A DNA stretch of 14,036 bases from Acidobacteriaceae bacterium (GTDB taxonomy: Bacteria; Acidobacteriota; Terriglobia; Terriglobales; Acidobacteriaceae). Under the pieces are notes generated by a model that was given only the letters and a program-made list of their open reading frames with translations, made no database searches and had not been told where the DNA came from. This document shows positions 7,591 to 14,036 of this stretch, one piece after another. The stretch's first letter is position 1. Every line of letters begins with the position of its first letter. The stretch covers positions 1 to 14,036 of the forward strand of contig JAUTWY010000284.1 in NCBI GenBank assembly GCA_030838305.1, read 5' to 3'. The position numbers and the translations under genes are program-made.

Positions 7591-9021
7591 TCAGCGTAGT
7601 GGTTCAGCGGGCCAGCCATGAGATGATCTTTGCCCTGAGTTGCTTGGAGGAACATTCTGATTCAGCCGGAAGAAGTTATTTGGATCAAAGTGTGTCTTAA
7701 CCGCGACCATACGTTCCCATCGTTCCCGGTAAGCCTCGGGCACGCGATCCTGCTCATCGGCGCTCATGAAATTTACGTAAACACCTGGTTTCATCGCTGG
7801 CCGAAGTCTGTTGAAGAGTCCGCGAATCCAGGAAATATTGCCGCCATCAGCGGACGCTTCCGACCAGTTCGCTAGCAAATTCATGATGAAAGGTGCGCTG
7901 CGGTCTCCGAACGCGGTGTCCTGCGCCCCAATCTGAGCTGCCGTCCCACCCAGATAGGCAAGTTCAATCTGGGTTTCCGATGACGGAAAAGTAGCGACTG
8001 CATCCACCAGGCGATCGACAGAGTTGTCGTCGAGATAAGTGAAATAACCCGACTTGGTGTAATAGCGCCGGCCATGCGGGAAATCTGAATCCGCCATGGT
8101 TTGCAAATTTATGAACGACACAACCTTGCTGCTCATAGAGTCCGAATTACACATCGAGAGCGCGCGCTCCAAATATGGATATCCGACTTCGGGGTCACCC
8201 GTCCAAACCAAAGAGCTGCTGGCTACGGGCCGTCCACGGAGTTCAATGGGTACCCTCTTTGCATGCGGAGCAAGGCACAGATCAATGTTCCATTTCAAGT
8301 CGAGTGGCGCGTCGGCCATGAAGTCTCTCCAGCATTCAAGGAGCCGGCGAATGTCAGCCTCGGCAGTCAGTCCTTCAGCGAGCACAACAGAGGTAAGTGG
8401 ATGGAGGTTCACTTCGAATTCCGTCACCACTCCGAAGTTACCGCCGCCCCCGCGGAGGCCCCAAAATAAATCCGCGTTCTCCTTTGAGTTGGCACGTACA
8501 ACGGAACCATCCGCAGTTACAAGAGTGAACCCCTCCACATTATCGCAAGACAATCCGAATCGCCGGCTGAGCCATCCGGTGCCTCCGCCCAAAATCAGTC
8601 CTGAAGCTCCAGTGTGAGAAACGACGCCGGACGGAAAGACCAGCCCTGCTTTTTGCGTTACGGTGTCAATCGATCCCAACAGACAGCCCCCTGCGATCCG
8701 CGCCCGGCGGGCCTCGGGATTAACCGTGACCTCGCGCATTCTCGACAGGTCAATCACCATGCCGCCATCGCAGGTGCTGAAACCTGCAAGGCTATGCCCT
8801 CCACAGCGGACGGCGGTGAGAATCCCGATCTCAGAGGCGGCTCGGATTGCCCGTCGCACATCAACCACATCTGCGCATCGTGCGATAAGTCCTGGCATGC
8901 GGGCCACCATGCCGTTCCAAATGACACGCGCGTCTTCGTAGCCGCAGTCGCCGGGGCGCAGCAACTCACCTTTGAATCGCCGTCGGAGCGAAGAGTAAAC
9001 CTCTTCGCTGGCTTCGACCAT
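7591..9021 (-). CDS. FAD-binding oxidoreductase, berberine-bridge-enzyme (BBE) type
   Basis: A 476-residue flavin oxidoreductase of the VAO/PCMH superfamily with a BBE C-terminal domain, the usual length for the family. The FAD-binding PCMH domain covers about residues 40-210. The motif VRCGGHSLAG places His76 at the position that forms the 8-alpha-histidyl bond to FAD. In the second flavin motif (VSHTGASGLILGGGTGWLS, from 134) Val134 occupies the position where bicovalent members carry cysteine, so the flavin is probably attached only through His76. The C-terminal BBE segment reads YVNFMSADEQDRV and HFDPNNFFRLNQNVPPS. Members oxidise alcohols, sugars, alkaloids or polyketides using O2; the substrate here cannot be assigned. 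The ATG at 9021 is preceded by GAGGAGAG with 6 bases spacing. It lies about 50 bases after the permease gene and is probably the last gene of the four-gene operon. No signal peptide is evident. Confidence 0.93.
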   Translation of the reverse strand: MVEASEEVYSSLRRRFKGELLRPGDCGYEDARVIWNGMVARMPGLIARCADVVDVRRAIRAASEIGILTAVRCGGHSLAGFSTCDGGMVIDLSRMREVTVNPEARRARIAGGCLLGSIDTVTQKAGLVFPSGVVSHTGASGLILGGGTGWLSRRFGLSCDNVEGFTLVTADGSVVRANSKENADLFWGLRGGGGNFGVVTEFEVNLHPLTSVVLAEGLTAEADIRRLLECWRDFMADAPLDLKWNIDLCLAPHAKRVPIELRGRPVASSSLVWTGDPEVGYPYLERALSMCNSDSMSSKVVSFINLQTMADSDFPHGRRYYTKSGYFTYLDDNSVDRLVDAVATFPSSETQIELAYLGGTAAQIGAQDTAFGDRSAPFIMNLLANWSEASADGGNISWIRGLFNRLRPAMKPGVYVNFMSADEQDRVPEAYRERWERMVAVKTHFDPNNFFRLNQNVPPSNSGQRSSHGWPAEPLR

Positions 9022-9072
9022 GTGGTGCTCTCCTCGCGGAATATCCTTCTCTACACGAGAACGCGTACTCTG

Positions 9073-10494
9073 CTAAAAAGTATTGCGTCGCCCGCTTCGC
9101 AGGTAGAAAAGAGTAATCAAACCTAAGAAAACAGAAAATGCCGGTACCGACCATCGCAACCCTTCCACGAAGAAGGTTGTAACCGAAATGGCAAGAAGCA
9201 ACAGAATACCGACCACCGTGAGAAGCGGGTGAGCCCGCAGACGCATGGGCAAACTCAACAGCCGCTCGCGCGAGATGGCTTTGCGAAAACGAAGGTGCGT
9301 GTTGAGAATTACCATCCACACGAAAAGCATTCCGGCGACTGCGGTCCCGTAGAGCGTGAGGAAAGCATTTTTGGGGGCAAAGATGGCCAGCAGAATGGCT
9401 GCGATAATACCCCCCGTTGAAGCCAGCAGCGCCCGATGCGGCACGCCGTTGCGGCTTACCTTACCCATCCATTCAGGGGCATAACCTCCTCGACTCAGGG
9501 AGAACAGCATTCGAGTTGAAAGATACAGGTTAGTATTCACACTCGATAGCGCGGCAGTAAGCACAACGAAGTTCATGATCGCAGCCGCGAATGGTATGTG
9601 CGCCGCAGCGAATGCGGTCACAAAAGGACTCCCGGAAAGCGTGGACGAACTGCCGGTCTGGTTCCAGGGAACCATCGTCACCATAATCGCGATCGCCAGC
9701 ACGTAGAACAAAATAAGCCGCCACACAATGCTCCGCATGGCGTGGGGAATGGTTACTTCCGGATTCTGGGCCTCTCCCGCAGTGACCGCGATAATCTCCA
9801 CCCCCATGTAGCTGGTGACGGTTATCGTGAGCGAAAGCCATACTCCCCTCCATCCTGCGGGGAGAAATCCTCCGTGCTGCGTTAGATGGGCCAAGCCAAT
9901 CGCGCCGTGGGCACCAATGCCGAGAATCAAAGATAGCCCCACAATAATGAAGGCGACGATGGCAGCCACTTTGATCATTGCGAACCAGTATTCAAACTCA
10001 CCCAGGCGGTTGACCTGCATCGAATTGAGCGCCACTAGAGAAGCCGAAACCAACACTACCCAAACCCACTGCGGAACGTTCGGGAGCCAAAAAGACATAT
10101 AGATCCCCGCGGCAGTGACTTCAGCACCAATGGCAATGATCTGTGCGACTCCATAAGTGGCTCGAACCGAAAAACCTGCCCAGGGATTGAGGTACCTCTC
10201 CGCATAAACCCCGAACGCGCCGGCGACAGGATGGACAACTGCCATCTCTGCCAGCGCATAGGACATGATTAGAGCAATGCCTGCACCGAGAAGATAGGAA
10301 AGAATGACGGCGGGCCCAGCCAAGCGAATGGTTACACTGCTTCCTAAAAACAAACCGACACCAATGGCGCCGCCAATGGCCATCATGGTGAGCTGCCTTT
10401 GGCTCAGGCGGCGGTGGAGACCTTCCATTTCCTGCGTCGGAGGCTTCTCCCCGGCCAGCGTGGTCTCGGCGCCTGCAAGGTGGGGATCAATCAT
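9073..10494 (-). CDS. APC-superfamily amino acid permease, 12 TM
   Basis: A 473-residue secondary transporter of the amino acid permease family (APC superfamily; AnsP/GabP/ProY-like). A polar cytoplasmic N terminus is followed by about 12 hydrophobic segments. TM1 carries the unwound glycine motif GGAIGVGLFLGSS (residues 41-53), which binds the amino acid backbone in this fold. Further family features are the region with LAEMAVVHPVAGAF after TM2 and the segment with GVEIIAVTAGEAQNP in TM6. It likely imports an amino acid or related zwitterion with protons; the substrate is not readable. The ATG at 10494 overlaps the preceding gene's stop by 8 bases; a GTG at 10506 in frame is an alternative. 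Neither has a clear ribosome binding site, so translation is probably coupled to the upstream PLP enzyme. Its place between PLP enzymes and an oxidase suggests it supplies the pathway substrate (inference). Confidence 0.93.
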   Translation of the reverse strand: MIDPHLAGAETTLAGEKPPTQEMEGLHRRLSQRQLTMMAIGGAIGVGLFLGSSVTIRLAGPAVILSYLLGAGIALIMSYALAEMAVVHPVAGAFGVYAERYLNPWAGFSVRATYGVAQIIAIGAEVTAAGIYMSFWLPNVPQWVWVVLVSASLVALNSMQVNRLGEFEYWFAMIKVAAIVAFIIVGLSLILGIGAHGAIGLAHLTQHGGFLPAGWRGVWLSLTITVTSYMGVEIIAVTAGEAQNPEVTIPHAMRSIVWRLILFYVLAIAIMVTMVPWNQTGSSSTLSGSPFVTAFAAAHIPFAAAIMNFVVLTAALSSVNTNLYLSTRMLFSLSRGGYAPEWMGKVSRNGVPHRALLASTGGIIAAILLAIFAPKNAFLTLYGTAVAGMLFVWMVILNTHLRFRKAISRERLLSLPMRLRAHPLLTVVGILLLLAISVTTFFVEGLRWSVPAFSVFLGLITLFYLRSGRRNTF

Positions 10495-11656
10495 AACTGC
10501 CGACACTGGCAGGGTCGAGGACCATCAGATAGATATTCGTCCTGAGAACTTCTACGACCGCCTTTACATCGTCCATCGTGTTGTATACATGGAACGATAT
10601 CCGCAACCCGTCGTGACGGTTCGATGCGACGATACCGGCTTCCGTGAGTTTCTGCACCAGTAAGTTTGAGTCTTTGCACTGCAACACCACCAGCGGTCCT
10701 CCGCTATCAGCAGGTGTTTTGGCACGAATACCCAGATCGCGGGTGCAGCTCAACAGCGATTGCACGAGTCTTTTGATGTGCTCTGCCACTTCCTCCATGC
10801 CGATTTCTTGCAGCAGTTGAAATCCAGGAACCGCCGCATACACATTGGGCACGGACGGGGAACCTGACTCGAATCTTCGCGCGGTGGGCGACAAATCGAT
10901 GTGTTGGGGATCGAAGGCGAACGGATTGGTTTGCGCAAACCATCCGGTAACTGTAGGGCTCAGCGATGAAATGAGTTCTTTGCGCACGTACATGAAAGCA
11001 AGTCCGGGGGGCCCGAGCAGATACTTGAGAGTTCCGGTTACAAAAAAGTCCAGGTCCATGGCTTTCACGTCAACTGGGCGGGTTCCGCAGTCCTGGTAGT
11101 CGTCGAGCATGATGAGAGCGCCGGAGTGATGGGCGATTTGTGCGACGGCGGCCACGTCGGAACGAAATCCGTTCTTGAAGCAGACATGCGTGAGGGGTAC
11201 GATGAGCGTATTCCGGTCCACAATCTTTTCGTAATTGGCCGATGGAATGCAATTGCCTTCGGCGTTCACAAATTGCACTTCAGCGCCTCGGACACGTTGC
11301 GCAAGCCAGATGTGACCCATGGTGGGAAACTCGAACTCACCCATTACCACTTTCTTCCGTTCCTGGAAATTCAACGCGCTGGCGACGCCGTTAATGCCCG
11401 CCGAGGCGCTGGTCACGATGGCAACCTCATCTGGGCTGGCGTTAATGAATTGCGCAAAGGCGGTTCGTGCCTCCTCGTACCGGTCCATCCACGTTTCCCA
11501 TGGCGAGCCTTGCTCGTGCCAAGTCGCGATGTAGTCCCCTAGGCCGGTCTGCACGGCATCCGACAGAGCACCTTGGGAGCAAGTGTTGAGGTAGATTTTG
11601 CGTTTAAAAATGCTGAAGTGAGAGCGAACTTGCTGGATTTGCCTGTCGGTCAGCAT
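10487..11656 (-). CDS. Class V PLP-dependent enzyme (aminotransferase / desulfurase-like fold)
   Basis: A 389-residue fold-type I PLP enzyme of aminotransferase class V. Lys211 in TGTLKYLLGPPGLAF is the predicted Schiff-base lysine, and Asp185 in LIMLDDYQDCG pairs with the pyridine nitrogen. The usual ring-stacking His of cysteine desulfurases is replaced in the segment EFEFPTMGHIW (residues 107-117). The C-terminal motif GLRISFHVYNT supplies the substrate-carboxylate Arg. No cysteine is present in the loop that carries the persulfide Cys in IscS/SufS, so a transaminase, lyase or epimerase-type reaction is more likely than desulfuration. The ATG at 11656 overlaps the preceding stop by 7 bases (ATGCTGA) without a clear ribosome binding site, which indicates translational coupling to the other class V gene. 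The exact reaction is unknown; a role in amino/oxo acid interconversion with the neighbouring permease and TPP decarboxylase is inferred. Confidence 0.92.
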   Translation of the reverse strand: MLTDRQIQQVRSHFSIFKRKIYLNTCSQGALSDAVQTGLGDYIATWHEQGSPWETWMDRYEEARTAFAQFINASPDEVAIVTSASAGINGVASALNFQERKKVVMGEFEFPTMGHIWLAQRVRGAEVQFVNAEGNCIPSANYEKIVDRNTLIVPLTHVCFKNGFRSDVAAVAQIAHHSGALIMLDDYQDCGTRPVDVKAMDLDFFVTGTLKYLLGPPGLAFMYVRKELISSLSPTVTGWFAQTNPFAFDPQHIDLSPTARRFESGSPSVPNVYAAVPGFQLLQEIGMEEVAEHIKRLVQSLLSCTRDLGIRAKTPADSGGPLVVLQCKDSNLLVQKLTEAGIVASNRHDGLRISFHVYNTMDDVKAVVEVLRTNIYLMVLDPASVGSYD

Positions 11657-12978
11657 GAGTTGGTGTTGCGCGTTGAATCAGTCCCGGATATCTCAGCCAG
11701 CGCGCTTCCGAACTTGCGCACCTCTTCGACCGTATTGTAGTGCACGAGCGAGGCCCTAACTGCGCCGCTCTCTTGGGCAAGCCCGAATCGCCTCATGAGC
11801 CGCGGCGAGTACATGTGGCCATCGCGCACCCCGAAATTCTTTCTCGCGAGCTCTTCGGCGACTCGCGCCGGGGACACATTCGGCAAGTCGAAGCACAGCG
11901 TTGGCACTCGTTCACGGATTCTATTTTTGTCCGCCACCCCGTAGACTGCTGCGCCACAATCGTTCAGCACCCGAAGCAGTTCGAGCGAGAGCGATTCTTC
12001 GTGAGTTCGGATTACCCTGAATGCAAGCTGCAAAGCGGCCCGCCTGGATTTCGGTTTCGCGGTTTCACGGTTCCCAGTTATGCTCCTGCCCAGCGTTTCC
12101 AGATAGCGCACTGCAGCATCCATCCCGGCCACATTTTCGTAAATAAAAGTGCCCGCTTCAATTTTTCCGGGAGGTTCGTCAGGGATGAAATCCTCACGAA
12201 AGGTCGGTAATTTTTCAAGCAGTTCGCGGCGTCCCCAAAGAAATCCCATATGAGGAGCGAAGATTTTGTACCCCGAACACACCAGGTAATCGCAATCGAA
12301 GGCCTGGACGTCGATCAGCCCATGAGGACCGTAATGCACGGCATCGAGAAAGATTTCAGCGCCGCCAGCGTGCGCCACTTTGGCCGCCGCCGCGACATCC
12401 ACAATCGAACCGATGGCGTTCGAAGCAAGCGTGCACGCCACGAGACGCGTCGTTGAAGAGACCAGAGGAACGAGGTCGTCAACGTGCAGATTCCCATCGT
12501 CCCTCATCTTCCACCAAAGGATTCTTGCTCCGGTCCGTTCCAGTGCCAGCCAGGTGGCAACGTTCGCTTCGTGGTCCATATCGGTAACGACGACCTCATT
12601 TCGCTTACCGAGCGTTTGTCCGATCGCCAGACTCACCAGACGAATAAAGGAGGTGGCGTTCATGCCAAACGCGATTTCGCTCGCATCGCGTGCGTTTACA
12701 AGATCAGCGACACTCTGTCGTGCACGCAGAATCGTCGCATCCACTTCGCGGCTTTTCGCGTAGCGTCCTCCTCGCTGCGCATTGCACTCGAGCAGATGAT
12801 GGTTCACCGCGTCCAGCACGATCTGTGGAACCTGCGCCCCCGCCGCGTTGTCGAAAAAGATGAATCCCGGAGGGCGAGTCAGTGCGGGGAAAGCGGCGCG
12901 AACGGATTCAATGGGAAATCTGGAGTTCGATCCGGACGGGACTTCGGAGTCGAGAACGTCTTGGGATTTGGCCTGCAA
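11650..12978 (-). CDS. Class V PLP-dependent enzyme, cysteine desulfurase-like VC1184-type
   Basis: A predicted 442-residue PLP enzyme resembling the cysteine-desulfurase-like VC1184 subfamily, with the N-terminal hallmark FPIESVRAAFPAL then FFDNAAGAQVP. Lys238 (VCSGYKIFAPHMGF) is the predicted PLP lysine, Asp212 and His215 lie in FLDAVHYG, and His136 in DMDHEANVATW should stack on the ring. The loop that holds the active Cys in SufS reads GVRDGHMYSPRLM, so Tyr390 stands where the Cys would be. This argues against desulfurase activity. RASLVHYNTVEEV closes the domain with the carboxylate-binding Arg408. The TTG start at 12978 is preceded by AGGAG with 7 bases spacing. The open frame continues up to an ATG at 13341, but that extension has no family similarity, crosses a promoter-like site and overlaps the divergent decarboxylase gene. 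A GTG at 12996 is the other option. It is the first gene of the - strand operon. Confidence 0.9.
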   Translation of the reverse strand: MQAKSQDVLDSEVPSGSNSRFPIESVRAAFPALTRPPGFIFFDNAAGAQVPQIVLDAVNHHLLECNAQRGGRYAKSREVDATILRARQSVADLVNARDASEIAFGMNATSFIRLVSLAIGQTLGKRNEVVVTDMDHEANVATWLALERTGARILWWKMRDDGNLHVDDLVPLVSSTTRLVACTLASNAIGSIVDVAAAAKVAHAGGAEIFLDAVHYGPHGLIDVQAFDCDYLVCSGYKIFAPHMGFLWGRRELLEKLPTFREDFIPDEPPGKIEAGTFIYENVAGMDAAVRYLETLGRSITGNRETAKPKSRRAALQLAFRVIRTHEESLSLELLRVLNDCGAAVYGVADKNRIRERVPTLCFDLPNVSPARVAEELARKNFGVRDGHMYSPRLMRRFGLAQESGAVRASLVHYNTVEEVRKFGSALAEISGTDSTRNTNSC

Positions 12979-12985
12979 ACCTTTG

Positions 12986-12990
12986 CTCCT
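12986..12990 (-). promoter_or_regulatory. Ribosome binding site that decides a TTG start
   Basis: On the - strand AGGAG (12990 to 12986) lies 7 bases before the TTG at 12978. No other candidate start in this frame (GTG 12996, ATG 13341) has a comparable site, so it is the main reason for choosing the short form of the class V gene. Confidence 0.6.
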
Positions 12991-13042
12991 GGGCACATCT
13001 GAAAAGTCAGTACTGAAGTCTTGCGGAATGAGCAGCGCCCAA

Positions 13043-13070
13043 CGTATACCGCGGTGCAAACACCCGTCAA
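13043..13070 (-). promoter_or_regulatory. Candidate sigma70-type promoter of the - strand operon
   Basis: Read on the - strand, TTGACG (13070-13065) and TATACG (13048-13043) are separated by 16 bases, a 5/6 and a 4/6 match to the -35 and -10 consensus. Transcription would begin near 13036 and leave a leader of about 58 bases before the TTG at 12978. The spacer contains an 8-bp palindrome ACCGCGGT (13048-13055 on +), which could serve as an operator; this is untested. Confidence 0.4.
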
Positions 13071-13094
13071 GAGCACATTTTCCCCTCTGCAGGC

Positions 13095-13100
13095 TAGAAT
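13095..13100 (+). promoter_or_regulatory. Possible -10 element of the decarboxylase operon
   Basis: TAGAAT (13095-13100) is a 5/6 match to a -10 hexamer about 90 bases before the decarboxylase start at 13191. No convincing -35 element is found at 16-18 bases upstream, so it is weak on its own. The divergent layout makes some + strand promoter in 12979-13190 likely. Confidence 0.2.
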
Positions 13101-13190
13101 ATGTTCTCTTCGTTCCCAAGGGAAAAGGAGCGGTTATATTATCCGCAGCCGCGAGAGTACGCGCGACGACATCAAACCGAAGACAAACGT

Positions 13191-13703
13191 ATGCCAGTAT
13201 CCTTGACCAACTCCAAGCTGATCTACGACGCTTTGAAGGACTGCGACATCCGCTTGCTCTCAGCTCTGCCGGAAACCTGGTTGGTGCATCTGATCCGGAT
13301 GGCGGACGACGATCCAGAGGTGATTCTAGTGCGACTGGCAAAGGAGGAGGAGGGAGTCGGCGTTTCTGCCGGAGCCTACTTCGCTGGGGTCAAGTCGGTC
13401 ATGCTGATGCAGAACCATGGCTTCCTGGCATCGATTAACGGAATTGTCTCTTTCGCTCATCTGTATAAGATTCCTCTCTTGATGCTCATCAGCTATCGCG
13501 GCTCCTTTGGAGAGCGCGACCCGTGGCAAACGCAAGGCGGCAACGTCACCGAACCGCTGTTGCGGGCGTTGGGCATCCCTTATTTCTTCCTTGATGCGTT
13601 GGATTCCGTTAGGAAGCGTATCGGGCAGGCGCAGACCCTGGCCGAAAGCAGTTTGCAGCCAGTCGCTCTTCTCTTGACGCGCGACCTGATGTGGGAGGAG
13701 TGA
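13191..13703 (+). CDS. Thiamine-diphosphate decarboxylase, N-terminal (alpha) subunit, sulfopyruvate/phosphonopyruvate decarboxylase-like
   Basis: A 170-residue stand-alone TPP-binding Pyr domain, the size and form of the alpha subunit of two-subunit sulfopyruvate decarboxylase (ComD) and related to the first half of phosphonopyruvate decarboxylase. Characteristic segments are LPETWLVHLIR, KEEEGVGVSAGAYFAG (one of Glu52-54 should activate the thiamine ring, probably Glu53), LMQNHGFLASINGI and YKIPLLMLISYRG. The family decarboxylates short 2-oxoacids bearing an acidic group to aldehydes and works as a complex with the beta subunit encoded next. The ATG at 13191 fits the family N terminus; the in-frame ATG at 13101 would add 30 unrelated residues and sits on the possible -10 element. 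The ribosome binding site at 13191 is weak. The stop overlaps the next start by one base (TGATG). It is divergent from the PLP operon. The exact substrate (sulfo-, phosphono- or another oxoacid) cannot be decided. Confidence 0.9.
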   Translation: MPVSLTNSKLIYDALKDCDIRLLSALPETWLVHLIRMADDDPEVILVRLAKEEEGVGVSAGAYFAGVKSVMLMQNHGFLASINGIVSFAHLYKIPLLMLISYRGSFGERDPWQTQGGNVTEPLLRALGIPYFFLDALDSVRKRIGQAQTLAESSLQPVALLLTRDLMWEE

Positions 13704-14036
13704 TGCTGCGCCTTGATTGTCTTCGGTCGGTTTATCCGGAACTGGAGAACTGTCTCGTCGTCACGATTATGGGCGCAGTTGCCGCTGAGCTGCAGGCTCT
13801 GGGTCACCGTCCCAATTTCTTCTACCTGCAACACGCGATGGGACTGGCCTCTTCGACGGGCTTGGGATTAGCTCTGTGCCTGCCGAAACAAAGGGTGATC
13901 GTCATCGATGGCGACGGCTCGCTGTTGATGAACCTTGGCAGTCTTACTACAATGGCGCGCTACCGACCCAAAAAGCTGGTGCACCTCGTCTTTGACAACG
14001 AAAGCCTGCTCTCAGTCGGCGGTTTTCCGACGGCGA
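13703..14036 (+). CDS. Thiamine-diphosphate decarboxylase, C-terminal (beta) subunit, 3'-truncated by window edge
   Basis: The ATG at 13703 overlaps the alpha stop (TGATG) and is preceded by GGGAGGAG, a very strong ribosome binding site. The frame is open to the window end, giving 111 visible residues of what is normally a protein of about 180-190. It is the diphosphate-binding domain of the TPP decarboxylase: the Mg/TPP motif begins GDGSLLMNLGSL (residues 70-81) and ends at Asn99 in LVFDNESLLSVGG, with the expected ~30-residue spacing. FYLQHAMGLASSTGLGLAL precedes it as in ComE-like beta subunits and the second half of phosphonopyruvate decarboxylase. Together with the alpha subunit it would form the active enzyme at their interface. 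The remaining C terminus lies outside the window. Confidence 0.9.
   Translation, partial: MLRLDCLRSVYPELENCLVVTIMGAVAAELQALGHRPNFFYLQHAMGLASSTGLGLALCLPKQRVIVIDGDGSLLMNLGSLTTMARYRPKKLVHLVFDNESLLSVGGFPTA

Noticed and set aside
8096..9126. Two consecutive + strand open frames opposite the FAD oxidoreductase
   Set aside because: They mirror a conserved flavoenzyme gene and have no recognisable protein features; explained by GC-rich codon bias.
13101..13190. Upstream in-frame ATG (13101) for the decarboxylase alpha subunit
   Set aside because: It adds 30 residues unlike the family N terminus, has no clear ribosome binding site and overlaps a possible -10 element.
12979..13341. N-terminal extension of the class V enzyme frame up to an ATG at 13341
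   Set aside because: The added 121 residues show no family similarity, cross a promoter-like site and lie antisense to the well-supported decarboxylase gene; a TTG with a good ribosome binding site explains the start.
12848..13438. 196-codon + strand frame across the divergent promoter region
   Set aside because: It runs out of frame through the start of the decarboxylase alpha gene and antisense to the PLP enzyme; low-complexity Arg/Gly-rich composition.

Overview
The window looks like chromosomal DNA from a moderately GC-rich soil- or sediment-type bacterium. An acidobacterial origin would fit the large extracellular RHS protein and the style of the metabolic genes, but I infer this from gene content only; no rRNA or other phylogenetic marker is present. 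I see no tRNA, rRNA, CRISPR array, insertion sequence or phage gene.

Left half (1-7297, + strand): three open reading frames are linked by 4-base start/stop overlaps (ATGA, then GTGA), so they are probably one translationally coupled operon that begins before the window. The first is the 3' part of a small, probably exported protein. The second is a 465-residue protein with a signal peptide and no recognised family. The third is a 1790-residue exported RHS/YD-repeat protein. Its RHS core is followed not by a toxin but by a low-complexity linker, a long poly-Gly/GGSGP tract, a von Willebrand type D-like domain and three tandem PPC-like beta domains with conserved cysteine pairs. No immunity-type gene follows it.

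Middle (7298-7590): about 290 bases between convergent genes. The only structure I see is one 8-bp inverted repeat that could be a weak terminator.

Right half (7591-12978, - strand): a tight operon read right to left. It encodes two class V PLP enzymes of the cysteine-desulfurase/aminotransferase superfamily (both apparently lacking the desulfurase cysteine), a 12-TM APC amino acid permease and a BBE-type covalent FAD oxidoreductase. The first three overlap by 7-8 bases; the fourth follows after about 50 bases with its own strong ribosome binding site. Across a roughly 210-base intergenic region, two + strand genes encode the N-terminal-type and C-terminal-type subunits of a thiamine-diphosphate 2-oxoacid decarboxylase of the sulfopyruvate/phosphonopyruvate decarboxylase family. 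The second subunit runs off the window.

Taken together, the right half looks like a small amino acid pathway: uptake by the permease, PLP chemistry to a 2-oxoacid, TPP decarboxylation to an aldehyde, and flavin oxidation. The substrate cannot be read from the sequence. The two items most worth a second look are this uncharacterised metabolic cluster and the toxin-less RHS-VWD-PPC protein with its two unknown operon partners.
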